Of a DNA stretch of 64,000 bases, positions 17,848 through 27,445 are shown piece by piece. The translations under genes were made by a program, and so were the position numbers. The stretch is from positions 62,001 to 126,000 of the forward strand of contig NZ_JABJXS010000005.1 of NCBI RefSeq assembly GCF_013155275.1. The letters are read 5' to 3'. The notes below the pieces were generated by a model. That model did not search any database. It was not told the origin of the DNA and saw nothing but the letters and a program-made list of their open reading frames with translations. Position 1 is the stretch's first letter; each line of letters opens with the position of its first letter. This DNA comes from Brenneria sp. hezel4-2-4 (GTDB lineage Bacteria > Pseudomonadota > Gammaproteobacteria > Enterobacterales > Enterobacteriaceae).

Positions 17848-18780
17848 ATGACAACTAACCACATTGCCATAATCGGCGAATGCATGATCGAACTGTCGCA
17901 AAAAGGCACGGATCTTAACCGTGGATTTGGCGGCGATACGCTGAATACAGCCGTGTACATAGCACGTCAGGTCAGGCCGGACGTGTTAGGCGTGCACTAC
18001 GTCACCGCGCTCGGCACCGATAGCTTCAGTGAAGAGATGGTTGCCGCCTGGCAGGAAGAAGGGGTAAAAACCGATCTGATCCAGCGTCTGGATAACAAAT
18101 TGCCCGGTTTATATTTCATCGAAACCGACGACAGCGGTGAACGCACTTTCTACTACTGGCGCAACGACGCCGCCGCCCGCTACTGGCTGGACAGCGCCGA
18201 CGCGGAAAAGATCTGCAAACAGTTGGCGCATTTTGATTACCTTTATCTGAGCGGCATCAGCCTGGCGATTCTTAATGCCGAAAGCCGCCAGCGCCTGTTG
18301 GCCTTATTGCGCGCCTGCCGCGCCAATGGCGGCAAAGTTATTTTTGATAACAACTATCGCCCACGCCTGTGGCAAAGCAGAGAAGAAACGCAGAAAGCCT
18401 ATGCCGATATGCTGTCCTGCACCGATATCGCCTTCCTGACGCTGGATGATGAAGACATGCTGTGGGGAGCCAAACCGGTTGCCGAGGTGCTTAAACGGAC
18501 ACATGGTTTAGGCGTGACGGAGATTGTGATTAAGCGCGGGGCCGACGCCTGCCTGGTGTCGCAACAGGGACAAGAATGCATTGATGTGCCGGCCGTGACG
18601 CTGCCAAAAGAGAAAGTGGTCGATACCACCGCGGCAGGCGACTCTTTCAGCGCCGGTTATCTGGCCGTGCGCCTGAATGGCGGCGGCGCGCGGGAAGCGG
18701 CGCAGCGCGGCCACCTGACCGCCAGCACCGTTATCCAGTACCGCGGTGCGATTATCCCACAGGAGGCCATGCCGGCTTAA
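17848..18780 (+). CDS. kdgK: 2-dehydro-3-deoxygluconokinase
   Basis: Cytoplasmic PfkB-family kinase, 310 aa, phosphorylating 2-keto-3-deoxygluconate to KDPG in the pectin/hexuronate pathway. Motifs: IGECMIELSQKG and GFGGDTLNTAVYIARQV at the N-terminus, DNNYRPRLW in the middle, and the C-terminal PfkB signature DTTAAGDSFSAGYLA with the catalytic Asp. I chose the ATG at 17848, giving MTTNHIAIIGEC as in E. coli KdgK; an in-frame ATG at 17761 overlaps the KdgR box and would add 29 unlikely residues. It is followed by a hairpin and by convergent yhjJ. Confidence 0.95.
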   Translation: MTTNHIAIIGECMIELSQKGTDLNRGFGGDTLNTAVYIARQVRPDVLGVHYVTALGTDSFSEEMVAAWQEEGVKTDLIQRLDNKLPGLYFIETDDSGERTFYYWRNDAAARYWLDSADAEKICKQLAHFDYLYLSGISLAILNAESRQRLLALLRACRANGGKVIFDNNYRPRLWQSREETQKAYADMLSCTDIAFLTLDDEDMLWGAKPVAEVLKRTHGLGVTEIVIKRGADACLVSQQGQECIDVPAVTLPKEKVVDTTAAGDSFSAGYLAVRLNGGGAREAAQRGHLTASTVIQYRGAIIPQEAMPA

Positions 18781-18789
18781 GCGGTGACG

Positions 18790-18816
18790 GGCCGCTTGCA
18801 CGGCCTTGTGTTTTTT
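18790..18816 (+). terminator. probable Rho-independent terminator of kdgK
   Basis: A 5-bp GC stem (GGCCG/CGGCC) is followed by TTGTGTTTTTT immediately after the kdgK stop. The stem is short but the T-rich tail is well placed. Confidence 0.6.
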
Positions 18817-18818
18817 CA

Positions 18819-20315
18819 TTACGGCGCGACGGGCGGATCCGTTTCATCCTGTGTTTTAGGATCTTCCGCGGCGGGGGCGGCCGCATCGGCAACCGGCGTC
18901 ATAATCCGGCTATAGGCGGCCTGAAGCTCTTTCATATTGGCTTCCGGCTCTCCCTGCGGCTGTATCAGCATCAGCGTCGCTTCCTGCGAAAGCTGGTGAT
19001 GCAACGCCTCATTCAGCACATCCAGCGTCAACGCAGACAGAGAAGCCTGCCGCAGTTTCTGGTACTGCTCCGGCGCAATATCCACCACGCCGTTCTGCTG
19101 CGATCGTAAACGCTGATCCATCAACACGTCCGTACCGGTGCGGGCATAGGTGGCAAACAGTTTGCTCAGTTCATCCGTTTTGTGAGCGATAAGCCCATCA
19201 AACTCCTGCTGCGTCAGCCCGCTATCCCTTAACGACGCTAACTCCTGAGCCAGAAACGTCAGGTCCGCCATCACGCCGCTACTATCGGGAACATCCATAT
19301 GCATCGCGCACTGCGCGCGGGTATAAAACACGTTACAGTCGAAACGGAGGTTATTGCCTTTTTGATGATTTTTTTGCAATGCCTGCTGCACGTGCCAGAA
19401 CAGGGCTTCCCGCGCCAAATCGCTTCGCCAGTAACGGGCTAATGCCTCAGCGTCCCGAATCGGGTGCCACGGGGAATCCCATATCAGGGACAACGTATTC
19501 TGCTGAACGTTTTGATTCATCAGGCTGATAGCCTGAAGCGGCAAGGGGCTTAACGTCGGCACCGGCGCGGGAGCTTCGCGTTTGCCTTGCAGAGATGAGA
19601 ACGCTTTACCGATTTGCTCAACCATGCCGCGGTGATCGACATGCCCGACGATATAGAGCGTCATGGCATCCGGCGTGTACCAGGTTTTATAAAATTGCGT
19701 TAACTGCTCGTGATTTAACGGCGGTTTGACCGCCTGACCGGGATCGTGAGCCAAGAGCGCGGAGCCTTTCAACCGATAACGCCAGCCGGGATCCTGTGGA
19801 TTAAGCGGGAATGTCGCCACCTGGTCGGGCATATTCAATGCCGCATTAATGCTTTGCTCGCTGATAGCCAGTCGTCCGGCGGTTTCCGACAGCCAGTTTA
19901 ACGCTTCTTTCAGCAGCTCCGGTCGGTTATTCGGCAAACTCAGATTGTAAGACGTGAAATCATAGGAGGTGATCACCGGCGGCAAAGGACGCTTGCCGTC
20001 ATTATGCTCTGTCCACATGGACGGCAGTTGCGCCGCCGAAAGCGTCTCGCCAGGCACAAACGCCAAACGAGGAAGAAAATGCGCGAACCCGATTTGCTGC
20101 GCGTTTTCCACCAGCGAACCGGTATTCACCATCAGGCGTAGCTCAACCCTGTCGCCCGGGCGCTGCGGCGTCGTCAGTAATTGCCAGGTAAAACCATTAT
20201 CAAGTTTACCCTGCTGCCAGGCAGGATCGGGTTGTAGCGCTTCAGCCTGCACGTTGCTGCCGACAACCGTCAGCAACATTCCACCAACTAAAAGGCCTAT
20301 TTTGGTGCCCTGCAT
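18819..20315 (-). CDS. yhjJ: M16-family periplasmic protein YhjJ (catalytic motif lost)
   Basis: Exported insulinase/pitrilysin-like (M16) protein, 498 aa, with a signal peptide ending around VGSNVQAEA. The fold is recognisable: DNGFTWQLLTTPQRPGDRVE, MVNTGSLVENAQQIGFAHF, and a second M16 domain after residue 240. The zinc motif HxxEH is replaced by HFLPR, so the residues needed for metalloproteolysis are missing. E. coli YhjJ, in the same position beside kdgK, is likewise degenerate. The role may be binding or assembly rather than proteolysis. The C-terminus is an acidic, Pro/Ala-rich tail. Confidence 0.88.
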   Translation of the reverse strand: MQGTKIGLLVGGMLLTVVGSNVQAEALQPDPAWQQGKLDNGFTWQLLTTPQRPGDRVELRLMVNTGSLVENAQQIGFAHFLPRLAFVPGETLSAAQLPSMWTEHNDGKRPLPPVITSYDFTSYNLSLPNNRPELLKEALNWLSETAGRLAISEQSINAALNMPDQVATFPLNPQDPGWRYRLKGSALLAHDPGQAVKPPLNHEQLTQFYKTWYTPDAMTLYIVGHVDHRGMVEQIGKAFSSLQGKREAPAPVPTLSPLPLQAISLMNQNVQQNTLSLIWDSPWHPIRDAEALARYWRSDLAREALFWHVQQALQKNHQKGNNLRFDCNVFYTRAQCAMHMDVPDSSGVMADLTFLAQELASLRDSGLTQQEFDGLIAHKTDELSKLFATYARTGTDVLMDQRLRSQQNGVVDIAPEQYQKLRQASLSALTLDVLNEALHHQLSQEATLMLIQPQGEPEANMKELQAAYSRIMTPVADAAAPAAEDPKTQDETDPPVAP

Positions 20316-20813
20316 GTGAACCCCTACTTAAATAACTATCCAACATAATGTGGTCATTGTTGATAATAATAGTGGCCTTGCATTTGCCACCGAACACTCT
20401 CGTGGATGCATCACGGAAAATGGGAAAGGCGGAAGTGTACCATCCCCTTTGACCACACGCTTTTATCTATGTCACTTCACGTGGTGAAATAAAATTCAAA
20501 AAAGGGAAAATATTGAGGTATAACAGATTGGCGGCGGGATCTTGCTCGTCACTTTTCATCGTTAGGTAAGGACGATGTTCGGGGAATTCTGCAAGTCGCC
20601 ACGCGCTTTCTCCGCTTGTGCTTGCGCGTCATCCGCGATGTGGCCGAACAATGCCGGCAGACATACACAGTCCGACATTTTCCGACGATAATTTACACTT
20701 TCTCCTTAATTTTCCCACGATTCGCTGAACCTTACCGGATAAAGTAAATTACGGCTGGCGCGCTCTGCGGCAGTGATTATCACGTACAGACCACCGCTGA
20801 GGAGCGTCATTCG
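20316..20813. other. divergent control region between yhjJ and acrD
   Basis: About 500 bp without a gene. It should contain the yhjJ and acrD promoters. A BaeR-like box is listed separately. No membrane-fusion-protein gene is present upstream of the pump. Confidence 0.6.
20699..20714 (+). promoter_or_regulatory. BaeR-box-like sequence upstream of acrD
   Basis: TTTCTCCTTAATTTTC agrees at about 13 of 16 positions with the BaeR box (TTTCTCCATNATTGGC) known before E. coli acrD and mdtA. It lies about 100 bp before the acrD start. This is a match by eye and may be chance. Confidence 0.35.
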
Positions 20814-23800
20814 ATGGCGAATTTTTTTATTGATCGCCCCATTTTTGCCTGGGTGTTGGCAATTATACTCAGCTTGTGCGGTATGCTGGCGATCGTTTCA
20901 CTGCCCGTCGAGCAATACCCCGACCTCGCGCCGCCCAGCGTGCGTATTAATGCCAACTATCCCGGCGCGTCCGCCCAAACCATTGAGAATACCGTGACTC
21001 AGGTTATCGAGCAGAGTATGACCGGGCTTGATAATTTGATGTATATGGCTTCGGACAGCAGCAATACCGGACAGGCAAGGATAACGCTCAGTTTTGAAGC
21101 GGGAACCAACCCGAATGAAGCCCGTCAGCAGGTGCAGAATCAGTTGCAGTCCGCCCTGCGAAAGCTCCCGCAGGCCGTGCAACAGCAAGGGGTGACGGTC
21201 AGTAAGACCGGCGACGCCAATATTCTGATGATCGCCTTTGTTTCCACCGATGACAGCATGGATAGACAGGATATTTCGGACTATGTCGCCAGCAATATTC
21301 AGGATCCGATCAGCCGCATCAACGGCGTGGGCGAGGTAGACGCCTATGGCTCGCAGTATGCGATGCGTATCTGGCTCGATCCCCTGAAGCTCGCCGATTA
21401 CGCGCTCACCACTGAAGATGTGGTGTCCGCCATCGAGGCGCAGAACAGCCAGGTTTCGGTCGGCCAGGTGGGCGGTACGCCGTCGGTGGATAATCAGACG
21501 CTGAATGCCGCCATCAACGGTCAGTCATTGCTGCAAACCCCGCAGCAGTTTCGTGACATTACCCTGCGCGTGAACCAGGGCGGCTCGGCGGTGACGCTCG
21601 GCGATGTCGCCGAAGTGGAGCTTGGCGCGGAAAGATATGACTTCCTCAGCCGATATAACGGTCAGGCGGCCTCCGGTCTGGGGATAAAGCTGGCTTCCGG
21701 CGCCAATGAACTGGAAACGGATAAACTGGTGCGCGCCCGTATTGAGGAGCTATCGCACTATTTTCCGCGCGGGCTGGAAGCCAAAGTCGCTTATGAAACG
21801 TCGCCTTTTGTTAAGGCTTCCATTATCGATGTGGTGAAAACCCTGTTTGAAGCGGTACTGCTGGTTTTCCTGGTGATGTACCTGTTTTTACAGAATTTCC
21901 GCGCCACGCTTATCCCCACTATCGCCGTGCCGGTCGTGCTGCTGGGCACCTTTGCGGTGCTGTATGCCTGCGGATTCAGCCTCAATACCCTGACCATGTT
22001 CGCGATGGTGCTGGCGATCGGTCTGCTGGTGGACGATGCCATTGTGGTGGTGGAAAACGTCGAGCGCGTCATGAGCGAGGAAGGACTTTCTCCACGCGAG
22101 GCGACGCGCAAGTCGATGCAGCAGGTTCAGGGCGCATTGGTGGGGATCGCGCTGGTGCTGTCGGCGGTTTTTGTCCCGATGGCTTTCTTCGGCGGCACCA
22201 CCGGCGCCATCTACCGCCAATTCTCCATTACCATCGTTTCATCCATGATCCTGTCGGTGCTGGTGGCGATGATCCTCACCCCGGCCCTGTGCGCCACCCT
22301 ACTTAAGCCCCTGACCAAAGGACAGCATCACGGCCGCAAGGGATTTTTCGGCTGGTTTAACCGCCATTTCAACCGCGGCGCGGCGCGCTATGAGCAGGGC
22401 GTCGCCAAGATCCTGGTGAGAAGCGGCCGCTGGATGCTGCTTTATCTTGCCGTCATCGGCATCATGGCGTTGCTGTTTATCCGGCTGCCCACGTCATTTC
22501 TGCCCCAGGAGGATCGGGGCGTGTTCATGACGCAGGTTCAACTGCCGCCCGGCTCGACACAGCAGCAGACGTTAAAAGTGGTGCAGAAAATTGAGCAGTA
22601 TTACCTCACCAAAGAGAAAGAGAATGTCGTATCGGTATTCTCCACCGTGGGCGCCGGGCCGGGCGGGAACGGGCAGAACGTCGCGCGTCTGTTTGTGCGG
22701 TTGAAAGACTGGGATGCGCGCACGAGTGGAGAAAATAGCGCCTTTGCCATTATCGAACGCGCCACCCGCGCTTTTCATGCCATTAACGAAGCGCGGGTGA
22801 TTGCCAACAACCCGCCGTCCATTAGCGGTCTGGGCAATGCGGCCGGCTTTACCATGCAATTACAGGATCACGCCGGGCTGGGCCACGATGAACTGATGCA
22901 GGCCCGCAACCAACTATTGTCCATGGCCGGCGATAGCCCGGATCTGACCCGGGTGCGGCATAACGGTCTGGATGATAACGCACAGTTGAAGATCGATACC
23001 GACCAACGCAAGGCGCAATCGCTGGGCCTGTCTATCGACGACATCAACAGCGTATTGCAAACCGGCTGGGGCTCTACCTATGTCAACGATTTCATCGATC
23101 GCGGACGGGTGAAAAAAGTCTATGTTCAGGCCGCCGCAAAATATCGCATGCTACCGGACGACATCAGCAAATGGTACGTCCGCAACAGCAATGGCGGAAT
23201 GGTGCCGTTTACCGCCTTTGCGCAAACCTCATGGGAGAGCAGCTCGCCGCGTCTGGAACGGTACAATGGCTATTCCGCGCTGGAAATCGTCGGGGAGGCC
23301 GCACCGGGCGTCAGCACCGGGACGGCCATGGAGATCATGGAAGCGCTGGTGGAGAAACTCCCGGACGGCATTGGCTTGGAATGGACGGGAATGTCCTATC
23401 AGGAAAAACTGACGGGCGCGCAGGCGCCGGCGCTGTACGTCATTTCGCTGCTGGTGGTGTTCCTGTGTCTGGCGGCGCTGTATGAAAGCTGGACCGTTCC
23501 CTTTTCGGTCATGCTGGTGGTTCCGCTCGGCGTGCTGGGCGCATTGATCGCCACCTGGGGACGAGGATTGGAGAACGATGTTTATTTCCAGGTAGGGCTG
23601 CTGACCGTCATCGGCCTGGCGGCGAAGAACGCCATCCTGATTGTCGAGTTCGCCAATGAGTTGAATCAGCGCGGGCGGGATCTGGTTGAAGCGACGCTGG
23701 AGGCGTCACGTCAGCGGCTGCGGCCGATACTGATGACCTCGCTGGCGTTTATTTTCGGCGTACTCCCGATGGCGACCAGCAACGGCGCGGGTTCCGCCAG

Positions 23801-23927
23801 CCAGCATGCCGTAGGCACCGGCGTCATTGGCGGCATGATTTCCGCGACGATCCTCGCCATCTTTTTCGTACCGTTGTTCTTTGTGGTGGTGCGCAGGCGT
23901 TTTCCGCTGCAAGAGAAAGCGCAATAA
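20814..23927 (+). CDS. acrD: RND multidrug efflux permease, AcrD type
   Basis: Inner-membrane proton-driven efflux pump of 1037 aa, the same length as E. coli AcrD and closely similar from [17 protein letters not shown] to the C-terminal [12 protein letters not shown]. Twelve transmembrane segments and two large periplasmic loops are present. TM4 carries the paired aspartates ([20 protein letters not shown]) and TM10 the lysine ([16 protein letters not shown]) of the proton relay. AcrD exports aminoglycosides and other amphiphiles together with AcrA and TolC. Like E. coli acrD it has no fusion-protein gene beside it, so it must borrow one. The position next to yhjJ and dctA differs from E. 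coli. Confidence 0.88.
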   Translation: MANFFIDRPIFAWVLAIILSLCGMLAIVSLPVEQYPDLAPPSVRINANYPGASAQTIENTVTQVIEQSMTGLDNLMYMASDSSNTGQARITLSFEAGTNPNEARQQVQNQLQSALRKLPQAVQQQGVTVSKTGDANILMIAFVSTDDSMDRQDISDYVASNIQDPISRINGVGEVDAYGSQYAMRIWLDPLKLADYALTTEDVVSAIEAQNSQVSVGQVGGTPSVDNQTLNAAINGQSLLQTPQQFRDITLRVNQGGSAVTLGDVAEVELGAERYDFLSRYNGQAASGLGIKLASGANELETDKLVRARIEELSHYFPRGLEAKVAYETSPFVKASIIDVVKTLFEAVLLVFLVMYLFLQNFRATLIPTIAVPVVLLGTFAVLYACGFSLNTLTMFAMVLAIGLLVDDAIVVVENVERVMSEEGLSPREATRKSMQQVQGALVGIALVLSAVFVPMAFFGGTTGAIYRQFSITIVSSMILSVLVAMILTPALCATLLKPLTKGQHHGRKGFFGWFNRHFNRGAARYEQGVAKILVRSGRWMLLYLAVIGIMALLFIRLPTSFLPQEDRGVFMTQVQLPPGSTQQQTLKVVQKIEQYYLTKEKENVVSVFSTVGAGPGGNGQNVARLFVRLKDWDARTSGENSAFAIIERATRAFHAINEARVIANNPPSISGLGNAAGFTMQLQDHAGLGHDELMQARNQLLSMAGDSPDLTRVRHNGLDDNAQLKIDTDQRKAQSLGLSIDDINSVLQTGWGSTYVNDFIDRGRVKKVYVQAAAKYRMLPDDISKWYVRNSNGGMVPFTAFAQTSWESSSPRLERYNGYSALEIVGEAAPGVSTGTAMEIMEALVEKLPDGIGLEWTGMSYQEKLTGAQAPALYVISLLVVFLCLAALYESWTVPFSVMLVVPLGVLGALIATWGRGLENDVYFQVGLLTVIGLAAKNAILIVEFANELNQRGRDLVEATLEASRQRLRPILMTSLAFIFGVLPMATSNGAGSASQHAVGTGVIGGMISATILAIFFVPLFFVVVRRRFPLQEKAQ

Positions 23928-23958
23928 GTATTCAGCGACGCTAATGGCTTAACGATCA

Positions 23959-23986
23959 TCCCCACCGCACAACCGTGCCGTGGGGA
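23959..23986. terminator. bidirectional hairpin between acrD and dctA
   Basis: The stem CCCCAC/GTGGGG continues as GCAC/GTGC around an AACC loop, with single C-C mismatches between the two helices. It lies between two convergent stops, as expected for a shared terminator, though the flanking T/A runs are short. Confidence 0.6.
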
Positions 23987-24015
23987 AAGATCAAAACGCG
24001 AGGGAAAAGCGCGGA

Positions 24016-25323
24016 TTATGACTGCGCCGTCGGCTCGGCGGTTTTGTCGCCTTTGCTGCCGGTATCGCCCTTGTTGCCGGAAAGTACCGCGTCCATCTGC
24101 TGCGCATCCAGCTCATGGCAATACTTGGCGACGACGATGGTGGCCACGCCATTGCCAATCAGGTTGGTCAGCGCGCGGGCTTCCGACATAAAGCGGTCAA
24201 TGCCCAGAATCAACGCCAGACCCGCCACCGGCAGATGGCCTACCGCCGAGAGCGTGGCGGCCAGCACGATAAATCCGCTGCCGGTAACGCCCGCCGCCCC
24301 CTTGGAAGAGAGCAGCAAAACCACCAGCAAGGTAATCTGATGCCAGATATCCATATGGCTGTTGGTTGCCTGCGCAATAAAGACGGCGGCCATCGTCAGA
24401 TAAATAGAGGTGCCATCCAGGTTGAATGAATAGCCGGTAGGAATAACCAGCCCGACAACCGATTTCTTACACCCGACCTTCTCCATCTTCTCCAACATCC
24501 GTGGCAGCACCGATTCGGAAGAAGACGTACCCAGCACAATCAACAGTTCCTCTTTGATATAACGGATAAACTTGAAGATGCTGAAGCCGGTGGCTTTGGC
24601 GATACTGCCCAGCACCAGGAACACGAACAGCAGACAGGTTATATAGAAGCAGGCGATCAACTGGCCCAGCTGCACCAGTGTCCCTAGCCCATATTTGCCG
24701 ATGGTGAACGCCATGGCGCCGAATGCGCCTAAAGGAGCCAGACGCATGATCATATTGATAATGCCGAAAATCACTCTGGAGAAACTTTCGATCACATCAA
24801 AGATCATTTTGCCTTTTTCGCCCAGCCGATGCAGCGCAAAACCAAACATCACCGCGAACAGCAGCACCTGCAAGATATTGCCGCTGGCGAAGGCGCCTAC
24901 CGCACTGGAAGGGATCACATCCATCAGGAACGGAATCAACCCCTGCTGCGATGCCTGCTGGGTATAAACGGCGACGGCGGAGGCATCCAGAGAGGCGGGA
25001 TCGATATTCATGCCGGCGCCCGGCTTTACTACGTTGACCACGATCAGCCCGATGATCAAGGCAATCGTACTGACAACTTCAAAATACAGCAGAGCGGTCG
25101 CGCCGGTTTTACCCACTGACTTCATGCTTTCCATGCCGGCAATGCCGGTCACCACAGTACAAAAGATGACCGGGGCAATGATCATTTTAATTAATTTAAC
25201 AAATCCATCGCCCAGAGGTTTCATCTGCGTGCCAAGTTCCGGATAGAAATGGCCCAGCAGTATCCCTACCGTAATGGCAGTAAGCACCTGAAAATAAAGA
25301 CTTTTAAAAATAGAAGTTTTCAT
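24016..25323 (-). CDS. dctA: C4-dicarboxylate transporter DctA
   Basis: Inner-membrane DAACS-family symporter, 435 aa, taking up succinate, fumarate, malate and aspartate with protons. Family markers are [39 protein letters not shown], the serine-rich reentrant loop [19 protein letters not shown], and the helix 7/8 region [14 protein letters not shown] then [18 protein letters not shown]. The C-terminus is extended by an acidic, Gly/Lys-rich tail. The gene order dctA followed by a pdeK-like gene is as in E. coli. In E. coli it is controlled by DcuSR and CRP; I did not see a clear site here. Confidence 0.95.
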   Translation of the reverse strand: MKTSIFKSLYFQVLTAITVGILLGHFYPELGTQMKPLGDGFVKLIKMIIAPVIFCTVVTGIAGMESMKSVGKTGATALLYFEVVSTIALIIGLIVVNVVKPGAGMNIDPASLDASAVAVYTQQASQQGLIPFLMDVIPSSAVGAFASGNILQVLLFAVMFGFALHRLGEKGKMIFDVIESFSRVIFGIINMIMRLAPLGAFGAMAFTIGKYGLGTLVQLGQLIACFYITCLLFVFLVLGSIAKATGFSIFKFIRYIKEELLIVLGTSSSESVLPRMLEKMEKVGCKKSVVGLVIPTGYSFNLDGTSIYLTMAAVFIAQATNSHMDIWHQITLLVVLLLSSKGAAGVTGSGFIVLAATLSAVGHLPVAGLALILGIDRFMSEARALTNLIGNGVATIVVAKYCHELDAQQMDAVLSGNKGDTGSKGDKTAEPTAQS

Positions 25324-25639
25324 ACGTACGTCCTATGGTGGGGAGACACAGGCGGACAATATACGAATAGGGAATACCACCTGTGATTGCGCCGGAAAAT
25401 AACACCGCACTAATAGTCTGGAAATGTTTTATAACTTTAGTTTGTGAACATGAGGTTAAAAATATGAGCGGAATCGCTTCAGTAAAAGTAAACATTAAAC
25501 AATAGTGCAATTTATTTGTAACAAGCAGAAAGAATCCCGGCTTAACGTCGAAGAAAAATCCGCGGCGACCAGTCATAAAGGTAGGTTAAAAGAGCAAATA
25601 ACGGAGGGTGAAAATAACCATCAGGCGACGAATAAGGGA
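25324..25639. other. dctA upstream region; no EAL-domain sequence remains
   Basis: This 316-bp gap lies between dctA and the stop of the pdeK-like gene. Reading the minus strand in the continuing frame gives about 15 unrelated codons and then a stop; no remnant of the EAL domain normally encoded here could be seen. The dctA promoter must be in this stretch. Confidence 0.6.
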
Positions 25640-26836
25640 TTATTCATCAAAAACATGAATGCCATTCTTCCTTTCATGGCGGGCGCGTTGCATCGCCAAA
25701 CGCGCTTGCGAAAGGAAAAGCGCCGCATGCGTTGTCTGTTTGCCGGGGGATGCGTCAACGTGCAGAATACCGACGCAGGCCGTAAGCGGAGAGGCGTTAT
25801 CGTTTAGTGATATGAACGGCGCATTTATTTGCATAATGACATTGCGCGCCCAGGCTTGCGCCTGCTCCACGCTCGCCAACGGTTTTCCCAGCACCGCGAA
25901 CTCATCGTTGTCCAGACGGGCCAATAAAACGCGTCTTTCCTCCGGCGGTTCATTAACCGCCGCTTTTAGCTGATTAATCAACGTAGCGGAGATCTGGCTG
26001 CCGTTATCGGCCGATAGCGGCGCCAGACCGATCACCATCAGGCTAAACGGCGTGTTTTCCGCCAGCCACCGCTCCAGATGCATTATAAAATCGGCTTTAT
26101 CGGGGAAGTCATACTGCATGGCGCCGGAAAAAAGCGACTGTTTCAGCAACTGTTGATTGCGGTTATAACTGCGAACCAGTACGCCAAGCTCATCGTCCTG
26201 ATGCCATTCCGGCAGCGTCAGCTGATGATGCGGGATCGCTTCTGCGGGTAAATTCTGTAGTTCGGTGATAATGGCGCGTAATGGATGTACCATCAGTCGG
26301 TTCATACACCAGGTAATGGCGATGGATAAAACAAGCGCCAATAACAGGTAAGTCGCCAGCATGATCGAGAACGTACTGACGATAAACTGGAACATGCGAT
26401 AAGAGTCGGCCTGCAAAACCAAATGCGCCAATGGCGTCGAATTTTGCGTCTGCGGCGGGGAATACAATGGCACGGAGATCTGTATCGGCAGTTTGAAGAA
26501 ACCGGCGATCCAGTTCGGCACCGGGCGTTCCGTCGGGAAACTGGCATGCAGCGTCTGAAATTCATCGGGCAACAGCACATCCGCCCGACTGAGAAAGCCG
26601 ACAGGCAGTAAACTGTTCAGAATATCTTCAGCCCGTTGCACTTCGCCTTGCAGCACCGCCTCCGTCAGCGGCTGGCGCACGGAATAAGCGATGACCTCCA
26701 GTTGCCTGGCATAATCCTCACGACGCTGATTCACGAAGTGAAAAAGCTGTATCACGATAAACAGACTGATGGTAACCAGCGCCACAGCGGACACGGCTGT
26801 CATCTGCTTAATCGTTAATGAACGTCTGAGCCGCAA
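25640..26836 (-). CDS. HmsP/PdeK-like protein truncated after a degenerate GGDEF domain (no EAL)
   Basis: Membrane protein of 398 aa matching the N-terminal 60% of E. coli PdeK (YhjK, 649 aa): RSLTIKQMTAVSAVALV as TM1, a periplasmic sensor region, TM2 near residues 150-175, HAMP (CMNRLMVHPLRAIITELQ), and HQDDELGVLVRSYNRNQQLL. The GGDEF-like domain is degenerate (LLARLDNDEFAVLG instead of the GGDEF loop). The protein stops at HVFDE, just where full-length homologues enter the EAL phosphodiesterase domain. It should therefore lack c-di-GMP hydrolysis and probably synthesis. It may be a decayed gene or a sensor/adaptor. Confidence 0.82.
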   Translation of the reverse strand: MRLRRSLTIKQMTAVSAVALVTISLFIVIQLFHFVNQRREDYARQLEVIAYSVRQPLTEAVLQGEVQRAEDILNSLLPVGFLSRADVLLPDEFQTLHASFPTERPVPNWIAGFFKLPIQISVPLYSPPQTQNSTPLAHLVLQADSYRMFQFIVSTFSIMLATYLLLALVLSIAITWCMNRLMVHPLRAIITELQNLPAEAIPHHQLTLPEWHQDDELGVLVRSYNRNQQLLKQSLFSGAMQYDFPDKADFIMHLERWLAENTPFSLMVIGLAPLSADNGSQISATLINQLKAAVNEPPEERRVLLARLDNDEFAVLGKPLASVEQAQAWARNVIMQINAPFISLNDNASPLTACVGILHVDASPGKQTTHAALFLSQARLAMQRARHERKNGIHVFDE

Positions 26837-27445
26837 ACACCTTCTCCGTCAATTCTATATTGCTGCTGTAGTTGTCTAAAAAAACCAAACCTGCCATAAG
26901 GCGAAACCCCGCCAGTATAAGACAGCTTGCCGGAGCTCCCGTGCTGTTTTCGTCCTGTCGCCACAGGATTTCGTCTTAATCCTAAGCTATCCGCCCGTAT
27001 CGGTTTGCCCCCGTGATAACGCGTCTCAGAATAGGGGATATCGCCCGCACAAGCCAGAAAATGGGCTCAGGTTTACGTTTGATATCAACGGGCAGGAAAA
27101 TGATGGGGAATGAGAATAGCGTTAATACATAAGAATTGAGTTGTCGGCGTTAATCACCATGAAAATAAGGTCTTTATCTTTATTTCACGGCATTTTTTTA
27201 TCCTCTTCTTGCAAAAGTTTCGTCAAAAAATAAAAGATCTATTATTCGCAACCATCGCGATGCCATTGTCGCTTTTTTGATTTTTTCATCGAATAGGGCA
27301 TTAAACATTCCGATGATATCAATCCTGGCTACGTCCCTTTCAAGGTTAAATAAATACTCTATCGCTCAGCAATAATTACCCCGGATAACACGTTATGGTT
27401 CCTGCGCCGGCAGGAACCATGCATCCATAAGTCATCGGCTGCTCG
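26837..27445. other. intergenic region at the expected bcs (cellulose) position
   Basis: About 610 bp between the pdeK-like gene and ddpF, both on the minus strand. In E. coli the bcs cellulose operon and then dppABCDF occupy this side of pdeK. Here no coding remnant of bcs was recognised. The left end holds the ddpF downstream hairpin, and the right end should contain the pdeK-like promoter. Confidence 0.55.
27395..27420. terminator. hairpin downstream of the ddp operon
   Basis: A perfect 11-bp stem (ATGGTTCCTGC with its complement) around the loop GCCG lies 26 bp after the ddpF stop. There is no T-run. It is a strong structure likely to end or protect the operon transcript. Confidence 0.6.
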
